From Methylorubrum aminovorans (GTDB lineage: Bacteria > Pseudomonadota > Alphaproteobacteria > Rhizobiales > Beijerinckiaceae), in assembly GCF_022179725.1 (NCBI RefSeq), contig NZ_BPRC01000002.1:186001-250000 (forward strand): 64,000 nt of DNA, given 5' to 3'. The translations under genes were made by a program, and so were the position numbers. Under the pieces are notes generated by a model. The model saw only the letters and a list, made by a program, of their open reading frames with translations. It ran no database searches and was not told the DNA's origin. This document shows positions 18,895-29,387 of the stretch, piece after piece; position 1 is the first letter of the stretch; every line of letters begins with the position of its first letter.

Positions 18895-19485
18895 ATGCCA
18901 CGCCCTCAGGTTGCGAAGCGGAAAGGCGGCAAAGCCGTGGGGCAGGGGAAGGCCGGCTCTCTTGCCCTGTTGCGGGTGCGCCCTCTGCCGGGTGACGCGA
19001 CCCGCGGCACGCTGCTCGCGGGCGGGGCCGTCATCCCCTGTGCCCTTGGGCGCTCCGGCATCACGAGCCGCAAGCGGGAGGGGGACGGAGCCTCGCCGCG
19101 GGGCGTGTTCCGCCTGCGCGGCGGGTTCTATCGGCCCGACCGCTTCCCCGTCCGGCCGATCAGCGCCCTTCCCCTCCGCGCGACGCGGCGCGACGACGGC
19201 TGGTGCGATGCGCCCGAGGACCGTCGCTACAACCGACCGATCCGATTCCCGAGCAATACGGCCAGCGCCGAACGGCTCTGGCGCGACGACGGCCTCTACG
19301 ATCTTGTGATCGATCTCGATTACAACCGTGGGCCGATCCGGCCGGGCCGGGGGTCGGCGATCTTCCTGCATATCGCCCGCAGCGGCTACCGCCCGACGGA
19401 GGGCTGCGTCGCCCTGAAACCCTCTGATCTGCTGCGCCTGCTCCGCCGCCTCGGACCGAGAACGCGGATGAAGATCGGTCGTTGA
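18895..19485 (+). CDS. L,D-transpeptidase (YkuD/ErfK) family protein
   Basis: YkuD-domain enzymes form 3-3 peptidoglycan cross-links or attach proteins to peptidoglycan, using a catalytic Cys. The 196-residue product carries the core with H159 in FLHIARSG and the catalytic C171 in PTEGCVALKPSDL, matching the H...(S/T)xGC pattern. Upstream lies SPRGVFRLRGGFYRPDRFP, typical of the cytoplasmic-looking short YkuD proteins (COG3786 type). No signal peptide is visible from either ATG (18895 or the in-frame 18847), so export is unexplained. It is convergent with the YggS gene, 22 bases away. Confidence 0.82.
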   Translation: MPRPQVAKRKGGKAVGQGKAGSLALLRVRPLPGDATRGTLLAGGAVIPCALGRSGITSRKREGDGASPRGVFRLRGGFYRPDRFPVRPISALPLRATRRDDGWCDAPEDRRYNRPIRFPSNTASAERLWRDDGLYDLVIDLDYNRGPIRPGRGSAIFLHIARSGYRPTEGCVALKPSDLLRLLRRLGPRTRMKIGR

Positions 19486-19507
19486 GCGGCTCAGCCGACG
19501 GCGGGCC

Positions 19508-20287
19508 TCAGCCTCGCTTCGCCCGCTGCCCGAAGATGGCAGTGCCGACGCGGACATGGGTCGCGCCCATCTGGATCGCCGCCGGATAATCCGCACTCAT
19601 GCCCATCGACAGGATCGGCAAGCCGTGGCGCTCGGCGAGGCGGGCGAGCACGGCGAAATGGGGGGAGGGCGGATCCTCGGCCGGCGGGATGCACATCAGG
19701 CCATGGATCGCCAAGCCGTGGGTCTCGCGGCATTCCGAGAGCAGGACATCGACCTGATCGGGGGCGACGCCCGCCTTCTGCGCCTCGTCGCCGGTATTGA
19801 CCTGGATCAGGAGCTTGGGCGCCCGGCCGCTCCGCTCGATCTCCTTGGCGAGCGCCGCGGCGAGCGAGAGCCGGTCGAGGGAGTGGATCACGTCGAACAG
19901 CTCGACCGCTTCGCGCGCCTTGTTCGATTGCAGCGGGCCGACGAGGTGCAGCTCGACATCGGGATAGCGCTTGCGCAGGGCCGGCCACTTGGCCCGCGAT
20001 TCCTGCACGTAGTTCTCGCCGAAAAGCCGCTGACCCGCCTCGAGCGCCGGCAGGATGCCCTCTTCCGGAACCGTCTTAGAGACGGCGATGAGGTGGACAC
20101 TGTCCGGATCGCGCTCGTTGTCCTCGGCCGCCCGGCGAATGCTGGCGCGCACCTCCGCGAGACCCGCGGCGACATCGGCCTCGCCGACCGGTGGTTTGGT
20201 ATCGAGGGGCTCGATATCGCGAGGCGCGGTGTCTTGGGCCTGGTCCGGGGCCTGGCTCGGGTCGGTGGTCTGATGTGGGTCGATCAT
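19508..20287 (-). CDS. YggS-family pyridoxal-phosphate homeostasis protein
   Basis: YggS/PLPBP proteins bind pyridoxal 5'-phosphate in a single TIM-barrel and buffer free PLP and linked amino-acid pools. After an acidic 35-residue extension not typical of the family, the product shows LIAVSKTVP with PLP-binding Lys71, FGENYVQE, LHLVGPLQSNKA, LLIQVNTGDEAQKAG, LMCIPP and SMGMSADYPAAIQMGATHVRVGTAIFG, all hallmark blocks. Length is 259. It is divergent from the DUF1963 gene at 20399. Confidence 0.93.
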   Translation of the reverse strand: MIDPHQTTDPSQAPDQAQDTAPRDIEPLDTKPPVGEADVAAGLAEVRASIRRAAEDNERDPDSVHLIAVSKTVPEEGILPALEAGQRLFGENYVQESRAKWPALRKRYPDVELHLVGPLQSNKAREAVELFDVIHSLDRLSLAAALAKEIERSGRAPKLLIQVNTGDEAQKAGVAPDQVDVLLSECRETHGLAIHGLMCIPPAEDPPSPHFAVLARLAERHGLPILSMGMSADYPAAIQMGATHVRVGTAIFGQRAKRG

Positions 20288-20398
20288 GAGCCCTCCTTGC
20301 GGCGGCACTGCCGCGACTTCAAGGGCGGCGGCGCCTTTCCATCGCCCCCGCCCGCGATATGCTGGCCTCTCCCGAGACAAACGGAGACGCCCGGCCCG

Positions 20399-21466
20399 AT
20401 GTTCGATACGCCCGCCGACGCCCAGGCCCAGCTCGCGCAACACTTGACGCGTCCGCAGGTCGCGATGGTCGTCGAGGCGCTGGTGCCGACGCTGGTGTTC
20501 CGGCCTCAACCGAAGGGGAAGGCCAACCTCGGCGGAACGCGGATCGGCGGGACGCCCGACCTCCCGCCGGGCCTCGCATGGCCGCGCCGGGCCAAGCCCG
20601 CCGATATCGAGGCGATCGCCAAGCGCGGCAACGCGGAGTCCGGGGAGGAGATGCGGCGGCACTTCCGCAAGGAGCTGCCCTACGCGTTCTTCGCGCAGGT
20701 CGATCTCGGGGAGGCGAAAGAGAAGATGAAAGGGCAGGGCGCTCTCGCCGACGCTCTGCCGGGGCATGGGCGGCTCCTGTTCTTCTACGATCTCTCTGCC
20801 GGCCCCTGGGACAACGGCACCGAATCCGCCCGCGTGATTTGGGACGAGAGCCCGCGCGAGGGGCTGGCCGCTCACGTCCCGCCGCCCGACCTCGCGGCGG
20901 CGGCCGAGGACCACCGGGCGGAGATCGCCAAGGTCAACCGGGAGTTCAAGCTGCCCCTGCCGAAGCCCGATTCCGGCACACCCTATGGCGGCCCGGCCCG
21001 GCCGATGAGCCTGCACGCGACCCTGCGCCCCCCGGCGATCGAGAGCCTGGAGATGGAGACGCGGCCGGCCCTGAAGGCGGCGCTGGCGCTGCGCAGCGAT
21101 GGCGAGGAGAGCTTTCGCGACGCCTACGAAGACCTCTTCACGAGGGCGTTCGACACTTATCACGGCGCCGCCAATGCAGGCCGACGCAACCAGCTCCTCG
21201 GCTCGCCGCTGCCGGAGCAGAGCGATCCGCGCTTCGAGGCGGAGGTCGTCAGCCGTTTCGGCGTGCAGCATCTCAGCCAGGACCAGTGGAAGGCGCACAA
21301 GCCCGAGATCGAGGCCGGCGCCCGCTCCTGGCGTCTCCTTCTCCAAATCGATGTCGGCGACTTCCTGCAGGAGAACGGGGAGGGCACGGTGTACTTCTTG
21401 ATCCGCGCCTCCGATCTCTCTGAGCGCCGTTTCGAGCGGGTGGTGGCGGTCTACCAGCAGACCTGA
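20399..21466 (+). CDS. DUF1963 (YwqG-like) protein
   Basis: The 355-residue cytosolic protein carries a DUF1963/YwqG domain, recognised by [15 protein letters not shown] near residue 50, [27 protein letters not shown] and the late [30 protein letters not shown]. The biochemical role of this family is not established. It ends about 110 bases before leuS on the same strand. No signal peptide or membrane segment is seen. Confidence 0.8.
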   Translation: MFDTPADAQAQLAQHLTRPQVAMVVEALVPTLVFRPQPKGKANLGGTRIGGTPDLPPGLAWPRRAKPADIEAIAKRGNAESGEEMRRHFRKELPYAFFAQVDLGEAKEKMKGQGALADALPGHGRLLFFYDLSAGPWDNGTESARVIWDESPREGLAAHVPPPDLAAAAEDHRAEIAKVNREFKLPLPKPDSGTPYGGPARPMSLHATLRPPAIESLEMETRPALKAALALRSDGEESFRDAYEDLFTRAFDTYHGAANAGRRNQLLGSPLPEQSDPRFEAEVVSRFGVQHLSQDQWKAHKPEIEAGARSWRLLLQIDVGDFLQENGEGTVYFLIRASDLSERRFERVVAVYQQT

Positions 21467-21578
21467 ACCGCCCTCATCGTTGACCCTTCGCGGTGCGGAT
21501 ATGCTAGGTGCCGGGTTCCGGCCGCTGCGACAGCCTCGCGGGCGGTCCGCCCCTTTCTCGCTGATCCCGGCGCCCACG

Positions 21579-24194
21579 ATGACCGATCCCGCACAGCCCT
21601 CCCCAACGGCACACGAGCGCTACAACGCGAAGGACGCCGAGCCGCGCTGGCAGCAGGCCTGGGACGCGGCCAAGCTGTTCGAGACCAAGAACGACGATCC
21701 GCGCCCGAAATACTACGTGCTGGAGATGTTCCCCTATCCCTCGGGGCGCATCCATATCGGCCACGTGCGCAACTACGCCATGGGCGACGTCGTGGCTCGC
21801 TACAAGCGCGCCAAGGGCCACAACGTGCTGCATCCGATGGGCTGGGACGCTTTCGGCCTGCCGGCCGAGAACGCGGCCATGGAGCGCAAGGTCAACCCGC
21901 GCGACTGGACCTACGCGAACATCGCCACCATGCGCGGGCAACTCCAGAGCATGGGCCTGTCGCTCGACTGGAGCCGGGAGATCGCGACCTGCGATCCCGA
22001 CTACTACAAGCACCAGCAGCGGATGTTCCTCGACTTCCTCGCCAAGGGTCTCGTCACCCGCCGCACGGCGAAGGTGAACTGGGACCCGGTCGATCACACC
22101 GTGCTTGCCAACGAGCAGGTCATCGACGGGCGCGGCTGGCGCTCGGGTGCGCTCGTCGAGCAGCGCGAGCTGACCCAATGGTTCTTCAAGATCACCGACT
22201 TCGCGCAGGATCTGCACGACGCTCTCGACGGGTTGGAGCGCTGGCCGGAAAAGGTCCGGCTGATGCAGCGCAACTGGATCGGCCGCTCGGAAGGGCTGGA
22301 AGTGCGCTTCGCGCTCGCCCGGCCGTTCGCCGGCACGGACGAGCTGACGGTCTACACCACCCGGCCCGATACGCTGTTCGGCGCCCGGTTCCTGGCGATC
22401 TCCGTCGATCATCCGCTCGCCAGAGCACTCGCCGAATCCGGCCCACGGGCCGCGGAGCTGCAGAGCTTCGCCGAGGAGTGTCGCCGCATCGGGACGGCGC
22501 AGGAGGCGATCGACACCGCGGAGAAGCTCGGGTTCGAGACCGGGCTCACCGTGCGTCACCCTCTCGATCCGTCCTGGGAGCTGCCGGTCTATGTCGCGAA
22601 CTTCGTGCTGATGGAATACGGCACCGGCGCCGTGTTCGGCTGCCCGGCTCACGACCAGCGCGACCTCGACTTTTCCAACAAGTACGGGCTCGGCAACACC
22701 CCGGTGGTCTGCCCCGAAGGACAGGACCCCGACACCTTCATCATCACGGACACCGCCTATGACGGCGACGGACGGATGATCCATTCGCGCTTCCTCGACG
22801 GCATGACCACCGACGAGGCCTTCAGGACTGTCGCCGACCGCCTGGAGAGCGAGACGCTGAACGGCGCCCCCGTCGGGCGCCGCAAAGTGCAGTTCCGCCT
22901 GCGTGATTGGGGCGTTTCGCGCCAGCGCTACTGGGGCTGCCCGATCCCGATCATCCATTGCGAGGCCTGCGGCCCGGTCCCCGTGCCGGTGGAAGACCTG
23001 CCGGTGAAGCTGCCGAACGAGGTCTCGTTCGATCAGCCCGGCAACCCGTTGGAGCGGGACCATGCCTGGCGGCAGGTGCCATGCCCGCGCTGTGGCGAGG
23101 CGGCCCGGCGCGAGACCGACACCATGGACACCTTCGTCGATTCGTCCTGGTACTATGCCCGCTTCACTGCGCCCTGGCTCGCCGAGGCGCCAACGGACCG
23201 CAAGACCGTCGACCACTGGCTTCCCGTCGATCAGTATATCGGCGGCGTCGAGCACGCGATCCTGCACCTGCTCTACTCGCGCTTCTTCATGCGAGCGATG
23301 CGGGAGACCGGGTGGGCCGGCGTGTCGGAGCCGTTCGCCGGCCTGTTCACGCAGGGCATGGTGGTCCACGAGACCTACAAGGATCCCTCCGGCGCCTGGG
23401 TGCCGCCGGCCGAGATCCGCTTCGAGAACGAGGGTGGGGCGCGCAAGGCTTTTCACGTGAAAACCGGCGTGCCGATCGAGGTCGGCCCGACGGAGAAGAT
23501 GTCGAAGTCGAAGAAGAACGTCGTCGATCCCGACGACATCATCGCCAGCTACGGTGCCGACACCGCCCGCTGGTTCATGCTCTCCGACTCTCCCCCTGAG
23601 CGCGACGTGATCTGGACGGAGGAGGGGGTGCAGGGGGCCGCCCGCTTCGTCCAGCGCGTCTGGCGCCTCGTCCACGGCGCGGCCGCCGCGAGTGGGCAGA
23701 GCGGGAGTGGTGACACTGCCCTGCGCAAGGCCGCGCACAGGGCACTCGCCGCGGTCGGCGAGGATATCGAGCGCCTGCGGTTCAACCGCTGCGTTGCCCA
23801 CATCTATACGCTGGCCAACGCTCTCGACGAGGGTCTGCGCGGCGGCGCATCCGGGGCCGCGGCAGGGGAGGCGGCACGCATCCTGGTGCAGCTCATTGCG
23901 CCGATGATGCCGCATCTCGCCGAGGAGTGCTGGCGTGTGCTCGGCGGGACGGGGCTCGTCGCCGAGGCGTCTTGGCCGCAGGCCGATCAGGCGCTGCTGG
24001 TCGAGGACGAGATTACCCTGCCGGTGCAGATCAATGGTAAGAAGCGGGCGGACGTCACCGTGCTGCGCGATGCCGACGCGAAGGCCGTCGAAGCGGCGAC
24101 GCTCGCCCTGGAGCCGGTGCAGCGCGCCCTCGAAGGCCGCCCTCCGAAGAAGGTCATCGTCGTGCCGGGCCGGATCGTGAATCTGGTGGTGTGA
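21579..24194 (+). CDS. leuS: Leucyl-tRNA synthetase
   Basis: The 871-residue class I synthetase shows the HIGH motif in [12 protein letters not shown], the CP1 editing domain with [11 protein letters not shown], and [12 protein letters not shown] in the signature loop, then the anticodon-binding and C-terminal domains. The ATG at 21579 gives the normal family start; an in-frame ATG at 21480 would add 33 residues. In many alphaproteobacteria leuS precedes lptE and holA; here it sits upstream of mnmE while lptE-holA stand alone 6 kb away. A parS-like palindrome lies within the coding sequence at 23450-23463. Confidence 0.97.
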   Translation: MTDPAQPSPTAHERYNAKDAEPRWQQAWDAAKLFETKNDDPRPKYYVLEMFPYPSGRIHIGHVRNYAMGDVVARYKRAKGHNVLHPMGWDAFGLPAENAAMERKVNPRDWTYANIATMRGQLQSMGLSLDWSREIATCDPDYYKHQQRMFLDFLAKGLVTRRTAKVNWDPVDHTVLANEQVIDGRGWRSGALVEQRELTQWFFKITDFAQDLHDALDGLERWPEKVRLMQRNWIGRSEGLEVRFALARPFAGTDELTVYTTRPDTLFGARFLAISVDHPLARALAESGPRAAELQSFAEECRRIGTAQEAIDTAEKLGFETGLTVRHPLDPSWELPVYVANFVLMEYGTGAVFGCPAHDQRDLDFSNKYGLGNTPVVCPEGQDPDTFIITDTAYDGDGRMIHSRFLDGMTTDEAFRTVADRLESETLNGAPVGRRKVQFRLRDWGVSRQRYWGCPIPIIHCEACGPVPVPVEDLPVKLPNEVSFDQPGNPLERDHAWRQVPCPRCGEAARRETDTMDTFVDSSWYYARFTAPWLAEAPTDRKTVDHWLPVDQYIGGVEHAILHLLYSRFFMRAMRETGWAGVSEPFAGLFTQGMVVHETYKDPSGAWVPPAEIRFENEGGARKAFHVKTGVPIEVGPTEKMSKSKKNVVDPDDIIASYGADTARWFMLSDSPPERDVIWTEEGVQGAARFVQRVWRLVHGAAAASGQSGSGDTALRKAAHRALAAVGEDIERLRFNRCVAHIYTLANALDEGLRGGASGAAAGEAARILVQLIAPMMPHLAEECWRVLGGTGLVAEASWPQADQALLVEDEITLPVQINGKKRADVTVLRDADAKAVEAATLALEPVQRALEGRPPKKVIVVPGRIVNLVV
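23450..23463. promoter_or_regulatory. parS-like palindrome inside leuS
   Basis: TTTTCACGTGAAAA is a perfect palindrome containing the full 12-base core of parS (TTTCACGTGAAA, 23451-23462). It differs from the perfect site at 27894 only in the outer bases. It lies in codons for FHVKT of leuS, 4.4 kb from the perfect parS. Imperfect parS sites clustered around parAB are known in Caulobacter, so ParB binding is plausible but unproven. Confidence 0.45.
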
Positions 24195-24272
24195 TCCTTT
24201 CTGCCGGAAAGCTCACGTCGAGACCCCCGCTTCTCCACGCCGAGAGGGGAGGCGGACGGAAGGGATTGAAGC

Positions 24273-25604
24273 ATGACCGACGCCCTCCCTGACCGCGGCG
24301 ACACCATCTTCGCCCCGGCGAGCGGCTTCGGCCGCGCGGCGGTTGCGGTGGTGCGGATCAGCGGGCCGGCAGCGGGCGCGGTGCTCGACCGCCTGGCTGG
24401 CGGGCGTCCGGAGCCGCGCCGGCTCTCCCTGCGCCGCCTGCACGATCCCGACACGCGCGCCATCCTCGATCAAGCCCTCGTCGCGTGGCTCCCCGGGCCC
24501 ACCACTGCCACCGGCGAGGACATGGCCGAACTCCACCTCCACGGCGGTCTGGCGGTGCGGGCCGCGGTGCTGCGGGCCCTCGCCTCCGTGCCGGACTGCC
24601 GGCCGGCGGAGGCCGGGGCGTTCAGCCGCCGCGCCTTCCTCAATGGCCGCATCGATCTCACCGAGGCGGAAGGCATCGCCGACCTGATCGACGCCGAGAC
24701 CGAGGCGCAGCGCGTCCAGGCCCTGCGCCAACTCGACGGCGCCCTCGGCCGACAGGTCGCGGTGTGGCGCGAGACCGGTATCGAACTGCTTGCCGGCGCC
24801 GAGGCGGCCCTCGACTTCGCCGACGAGGGCGACGTGGATGCGGACGATCTCGATGCCGCCCTCTCCGGCCGCGCCGCCGCCCTGCGCGACGCGATTCAAG
24901 GCGCTCTCGCCGACGGGCGCCGGGGCGAGCGCCTGCGCGAGGGCTTCTGCGTCGTGCTGGCCGGCGCCCCCAATGCCGGAAAATCGACCCTGCTCAATGC
25001 CCTGAGCGGGCGCGACGCGGCCATCGTCTCGGACATTCCGGGCACGACCCGCGATGCCATCGAGGTGCGGTGCGATCTCGGCGGCCTGCCGGTGATCCTG
25101 GTCGATACGGCGGGTCTGCGCGCGACGGAGGATGCGATCGAGGCCGAGGGCGTGAAGCGCACGCACCGCCGTATCCGGAGCGCCGACCTCGTGCTCCACC
25201 TCGTGCCGGCCGATGGACCGGCCGTTGCCGACGGGCTCGGGGATATTCCTACCCTTCGCGTCCGCACCAAGAGCGACCTCGCGCCCGGAGCGGGGGAGGG
25301 CACCCTCGCCGTCTCCGCCATCACGGGCGCCGGCCTCGACGCGCTGCTCGATGCGGTGCAGGCCGCGGCAGCCGCCTCTTTCGGCCAGGGCGATGCGCTC
25401 GTCACCCGTGAGCGCCATCGCGCGGCTTTGACCCGCGCGGCCGGTCATCTCGACCGTGTCGCCGCTGCGCCGGCCGGCTTTCCGCCGGAGCTGATCGCGG
25501 AGGACCTGCGGCTCGCCGTCCGGGCACTGGGTGAGGTCGGCGGTCATGTCGGAGTCGAGGAGATGCTGGACCGCCTCTTCTCCGGCTTCTGTATCGGCAA
25601 GTAG
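24273..25604 (+). CDS. mnmE: tRNA modification GTPase MnmE
   Basis: MnmE works with MnmG to install the 5-(carboxymethyl)aminomethyl group on wobble uridine 34 of certain tRNAs. The 443-residue protein has the N-terminal formyl-THF-binding domain (GDTIFAPASGFGRAAVAVVRISG), a helical domain, an inserted G domain with GAPNAGKST (Lys237), DIPGTTRD and DTAGLR, and the invariant C-terminal FCIGK with the essential Cys. It begins 78 bases after leuS on the same strand and precedes mnmG by 355 bases. Confidence 0.97.
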   Translation: MTDALPDRGDTIFAPASGFGRAAVAVVRISGPAAGAVLDRLAGGRPEPRRLSLRRLHDPDTRAILDQALVAWLPGPTTATGEDMAELHLHGGLAVRAAVLRALASVPDCRPAEAGAFSRRAFLNGRIDLTEAEGIADLIDAETEAQRVQALRQLDGALGRQVAVWRETGIELLAGAEAALDFADEGDVDADDLDAALSGRAAALRDAIQGALADGRRGERLREGFCVVLAGAPNAGKSTLLNALSGRDAAIVSDIPGTTRDAIEVRCDLGGLPVILVDTAGLRATEDAIEAEGVKRTHRRIRSADLVLHLVPADGPAVADGLGDIPTLRVRTKSDLAPGAGEGTLAVSAITGAGLDALLDAVQAAAAASFGQGDALVTRERHRAALTRAAGHLDRVAAAPAGFPPELIAEDLRLAVRALGEVGGHVGVEEMLDRLFSGFCIGK

Positions 25605-25959
25605 GGAAGGGCCGATCGGGGGCGTTCGGGCCCTATCGCGCCAGAAGACGGTGATCCTGTTGCCCTTGATGTGACTTGGTCCCCCATTACCGCTCGCTGA
25701 AGCGGGGCGAGGTTTGCCCATGTCTTTGTGCGCCCTCCGCGTCTCCGACGGGCGCGCAGACTCTCCGCCGATCATCTGATCGCTGTGCCCTGGGAGGCTA
25801 AGGACGCGGTTCGATTGCTGCGCAGCCACTGCTCCTATCCGGCGCCGGCATCGATTGCCCGCGGAGAATACGTTCCCGCAACCTGCAACCGGCCGCCACA
25901 CCGGGTCCTGGAGAGGCTGTGCGTTGACCTCGTCCATGGCACGCGCATAAGCACTGGTC
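25605..25959 (+). other. Spacer between mnmE and mnmG
   Basis: This 355-base spacer is longer than usual between these two genes. No ORF with a recognisable product is present, and I saw no strong hairpin. It probably holds a separate mnmG promoter. Confidence 0.4.
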
Positions 25960-27834
25960 ATGCACATCCCTTCTTCCAGCTACGACGTCATCGTCGTCGG
26001 TGGCGGTCATGCCGGCGTCGAGGCGGCGGCGGCCTCCGCTCGGGTCGGCGCCCGCACGGCCCTGGTCACGCACCGCGCAGCCACCATCGGCGCGATGTCC
26101 TGCAACCCGGCCATTGGCGGTCTCGGCAAGGGGCATCTGGTCCGTGAGGTGGATGCCCTGGATGGGTTGATGGGCCGCGTCGCGGATGCGGCCGGCATCC
26201 AGTTCCGTCTGCTCAACCGCCGCAAGGGTCCGGCCGTGCGCGGCCCCCGGACCCAGGCCGACCGGGCCCTCTACGCCCGCGCCATGCAGGCGGCGGTCGC
26301 GGAGACGCCGGGGCTCACCGTGATCGAGGGTGAGGCCGACGACCTGATCGTCGAGGCGGGTCACATCGTGGGTGTCGTGCTCGCGGATGGGCGCCGCCTT
26401 GCCGCCGCGGCCGTGGTCATCACGACGGGCACCTTCCTGCGTGGGCTGATCCATATCGGCGAGCGGCAGATCCCCGCCGGTCGCGTCGACGAGGCGCCCG
26501 CCATGGGGCTGGCACGGACCCTCGACCATCACGGCTTCCGCCTCGGCCGCCTCAAGACCGGCACGCCGCCGCGCCTCGATGGGCGCAGCATCGACTGGGC
26601 CGCCCTGGAGATGCAGTACGCCGACGCCGAGCCCGTGCCCTTCTCGACTCTGACCGAGCGCATCACCACGCCGCAGATCGCCTGCGGCATCACCCGCACC
26701 ACGACGGCCGTCCACGACCTGATCCGGGCCAACCTTCACCGCTCGCCGATTTATTCCGGCGGCATCAGCAGCCGTGGCCCCCGTTACTGCCCCTCGATCG
26801 AGGACAAGGTGGTGCGCTTCGGCGATCGCGAGGGCCACCAGATCTTCCTCGAACCGGAGGGGCTCGACGATCCGACCGTCTACCCCAACGGCATCTCGAC
26901 GGCGCTGCCCGAGGCGGTTCAGGCCGGCATCATCGCCGCCATTCCGGGGCTCGAGCGAACCCGTATCCTGCGGCCCGGCTACGCCATCGAGTACGACTAT
27001 GTCGATCCGCGCGAACTCGACGCCACGCTCCAGACAAAGCGCCTCCCCGGCCTGTTCCTGGCGGGTCAAATTAACGGCACCACCGGCTACGAGGAAGCGG
27101 CGGGGCAGGGGCTGGTCGCCGGCCTCAACGCGGCGCGGCTGGCGGGCGGCTCCGATCTCACGATCTTCGACCGGGCCGAATCCTACCTCGGCGTGATGAT
27201 CGATGACCTCGTCACCCATGGGGTGAGCGAGCCCTACCGCATGTTCACCTCGCGCTCGGAGTATCGGCTGAGCCTGCGCGTGGACAATGCCGACGAGCGG
27301 CTCACGCCCCGCGGCTCCGCCCTCGGCTGCGTTGGCCCAACACGCGCTGCCCATTTCGCAGCCTCGCAGGCGGCGCTCTCCGAGGCGCGTGCCCGGCTCG
27401 ATGCCCTGAGCCTGACCCCGAACGAGGCGGCCGGCCACGGCCTCTCCCTCAACCGCGACGGCCTGCGCCGCCGCGCGTTTCAGCTCCTATCCTATCCGGA
27501 GATCGGCTGGGACCGGCTTGCGGCGGTCTGGCCGGAACTGGAATCGGTACCGCCTCGGGTCACCGAGCGGCTGTGCACGGACGCGACCTACGCTGTCTAT
27601 CTCGACCGGCAACAGGCCGACATCTCCGCTTTTCGCCGTGACGAAGCGGTTCGTCTGCCTGCCTCCCTCGATTACGGGGCAATCCCCGGCCTCTCCAACG
27701 AGATGCGGCTCAAGCTCGACAGCGTGCGCCCGATCACGCTCGGACAGGCGGCCCGCATCGAAGGTGTGACGCCCGCGGCTCTGACGCTGCTCGCTGCCCA
27801 CGCTCGCCGCGGCCGGGCCCAGGCGCCGGCGTGA
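25960..27834 (+). CDS. mnmG: tRNA uridine-5-carboxymethylaminomethyl modification enzyme MnmG
   Basis: MnmG (GidA) is the FAD/NADH-using partner of MnmE. The 624-residue product begins with the dinucleotide-binding motif [13 protein letters not shown] (GGGHAG at 14-19). It continues with [47 protein letters not shown] and [18 protein letters not shown], all hallmark blocks. Length matches the family. rsmG follows after 18 bases, so the two are very likely co-transcribed. Confidence 0.97.
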   Translation: MHIPSSSYDVIVVGGGHAGVEAAAASARVGARTALVTHRAATIGAMSCNPAIGGLGKGHLVREVDALDGLMGRVADAAGIQFRLLNRRKGPAVRGPRTQADRALYARAMQAAVAETPGLTVIEGEADDLIVEAGHIVGVVLADGRRLAAAAVVITTGTFLRGLIHIGERQIPAGRVDEAPAMGLARTLDHHGFRLGRLKTGTPPRLDGRSIDWAALEMQYADAEPVPFSTLTERITTPQIACGITRTTTAVHDLIRANLHRSPIYSGGISSRGPRYCPSIEDKVVRFGDREGHQIFLEPEGLDDPTVYPNGISTALPEAVQAGIIAAIPGLERTRILRPGYAIEYDYVDPRELDATLQTKRLPGLFLAGQINGTTGYEEAAGQGLVAGLNAARLAGGSDLTIFDRAESYLGVMIDDLVTHGVSEPYRMFTSRSEYRLSLRVDNADERLTPRGSALGCVGPTRAAHFAASQAALSEARARLDALSLTPNEAAGHGLSLNRDGLRRRAFQLLSYPEIGWDRLAAVWPELESVPPRVTERLCTDATYAVYLDRQQADISAFRRDEAVRLPASLDYGAIPGLSNEMRLKLDSVRPITLGQAARIEGVTPAALTLLAAHARRGRAQAPA

Positions 27835-27852
27835 GATCAGAGCCGTATCGAG

Positions 27853-28488
27853 ATGAGAACTGATCTTCGCGCACGCGTCCTCATTGAGCACAATGTTTCA
27901 CGTGAAACAGCCGAGGCTCTCGACCTCTATGTCGCAAAGCTGACGCGCTGGCAGACCGTCAAGAACCTCGTGGGACCGGCGACGCTGAGCGAGGTCTGGC
28001 ACCGCCATGTCGCCGATGCGCTGCAATTGTTCGCCCTGGCACCAGATGCTAAACGCTGGCTCGATCTCGGATCCGGCGCCGGCATCCCTGGCCTGATCCT
28101 GGCGATTGCCGGAAAGGGCCGTCCGGACTTCCATGTCAGCCTCGTCGAGAGCAATGCGCGCAAATGCGCCTTCCTCTCGGAGACGGCCCGCCTCACCGGC
28201 GCCCCCGTTACCGTCCACAACGCGCGTATCGAGGCGACCGTCAATTCGCTGACCGGAATCGACGTCGTGTGCGCGCGAGCCCTGGCTCCCCTCACTCAGC
28301 TTCTGACCTGGACCGAACCTTTGTTGACAAGCGGCACTGTTGGGCTCTTTCCGAAGGGGCGTGATGCAGCCGCGGAATTGACCGAGGCCGAGGATGCGTG
28401 GACATTCACCCGCGACCTGATTCCGAGCCGCACCGACTCGCAGGCACGGATCGTGCGCGTCACGTCGCTTTCCCGCGTGGACCCATGA
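27853..28488 (+). CDS. rsmG: 16S rRNA (guanine-N7-)-methyltransferase RsmG
   Basis: RsmG (GidB) methylates G527 of 16S rRNA with S-adenosylmethionine. The 211-residue protein has the family start (VSRETAEALDLYVAKLTRWQ), FLV-type VKNLVGPATLSEVWHRHVADALQL, and the SAM-binding loop WLDLGSGAGIPGL. Codons 14-19 (NVSRET) encode a perfect parS site, a constraint shared with rsmG of other alphaproteobacteria. The last codon overlaps the parA start (ATGA at 28485-28488). Confidence 0.96.
   Translation: MRTDLRARVLIEHNVSRETAEALDLYVAKLTRWQTVKNLVGPATLSEVWHRHVADALQLFALAPDAKRWLDLGSGAGIPGLILAIAGKGRPDFHVSLVESNARKCAFLSETARLTGAPVTVHNARIEATVNSLTGIDVVCARALAPLTQLLTWTEPLLTSGTVGLFPKGRDAAAELTEAEDAWTFTRDLIPSRTDSQARIVRVTSLSRVDP
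27894..27909. promoter_or_regulatory. parS: Perfect parS centromere site
   Basis: TGTTTCACGTGAAACA is the exact 16-bp bacterial parS palindrome bound by ParB. It lies inside rsmG codons 14-19 and 0.6 to 1.5 kb from parA and parB, the expected place for the primary partition site close to the replication origin. Confidence 0.95.
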
Positions 28489-29360
28489 CCGATCTCCCCA
28501 CGGCCGCACGGCCTCAGGCTTCCTCCGCCCAGGCCGCTCCGGCGCAAGCCAAGCCGCTCCGGGTGCTGGCGCTCGCCAACCAGAAGGGTGGCGTCGGCAA
28601 GACCACCACAGCGATCAATCTCGGCACGGCATTGGCCGCCATCGGCGAGCAGGTGCTGGTGATCGACCTCGATCCTCAGGGCAATGCTTCCACCGGTCTC
28701 GGCATCGATCGCCGCCGCCGCAAGGTCTCGACCTATCATGTCATGGCGGGGGAGGCCCCGCTGGCGGACGCCATCACGCCGACCGCCGTACCGCGCCTCT
28801 CCGTGGCCCCCTCGACCATGGACCTGCTCGGTCTGGAACTCGAACTGGCGAGCGCGCAGGACCGGGCCCACCGCTTGCGCAACATCCTGCGCGAACTCAC
28901 CACGCCTGAAGGCATCGAGCCGATCACCTACGTGCTGATCGATTGCCCGCCCTCGCTGAACCTGTTGACGATCAACGCGCTCGCCGCCGCCGACGCGGTG
29001 ATGGTGCCGCTGCAATGCGAGTTCTTCGCCCTCGAAGGTTTGAGCCAGTTGCTGCGCACCGTCGAGCAGGTGCGCGGGGCGCTGAATCCGAAGCTCCAGA
29101 TCCAGGGCGTCGTGCTGACGATGTACGACCCGCGCAATAACCTCTCGACCCAGGTCGTCGCCGATGTGCGCGGCTTCATGGGCGACAAGGTGTACGAGAC
29201 CATGATCCCGCGTAACGTGCGGGTGTCCGAGGCCCCCTCGCACGGCAAGCCGGTGCTGCTCTACGACCTCAAATGTGCCGGCTCGCAGGCCTATCTGCGC
29301 CTTGCCTCCGAAGTGATTCAACGCGAGGGCCGCGCGCCCCCGCCCGCTGCCGCCGCTTAA
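28485..29360 (+). CDS. parA: Chromosome partitioning ATPase ParA
   Basis: ParA is the deviant Walker ATPase that moves ParB-parS complexes along the nucleoid. The 291-residue product has a 24-residue Ala/Pro-rich extension, then ALANQKGGVGKTTTAINLG (KGGVGKT 34-40), LVIDLDPQGNASTGLG and LIDCPPSLNLLTINAL. Its ATG overlaps the rsmG stop, and parB follows after 27 bases, so rsmG-parA-parB forms one coupled unit. Confidence 0.97.
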   Translation: MTDLPTAARPQASSAQAAPAQAKPLRVLALANQKGGVGKTTTAINLGTALAAIGEQVLVIDLDPQGNASTGLGIDRRRRKVSTYHVMAGEAPLADAITPTAVPRLSVAPSTMDLLGLELELASAQDRAHRLRNILRELTTPEGIEPITYVLIDCPPSLNLLTINALAAADAVMVPLQCEFFALEGLSQLLRTVEQVRGALNPKLQIQGVVLTMYDPRNNLSTQVVADVRGFMGDKVYETMIPRNVRVSEAPSHGKPVLLYDLKCAGSQAYLRLASEVIQREGRAPPPAAAA

Positions 29361-29387
29361 GTCATTCAAAAGTTTGGAGTTTCGATC

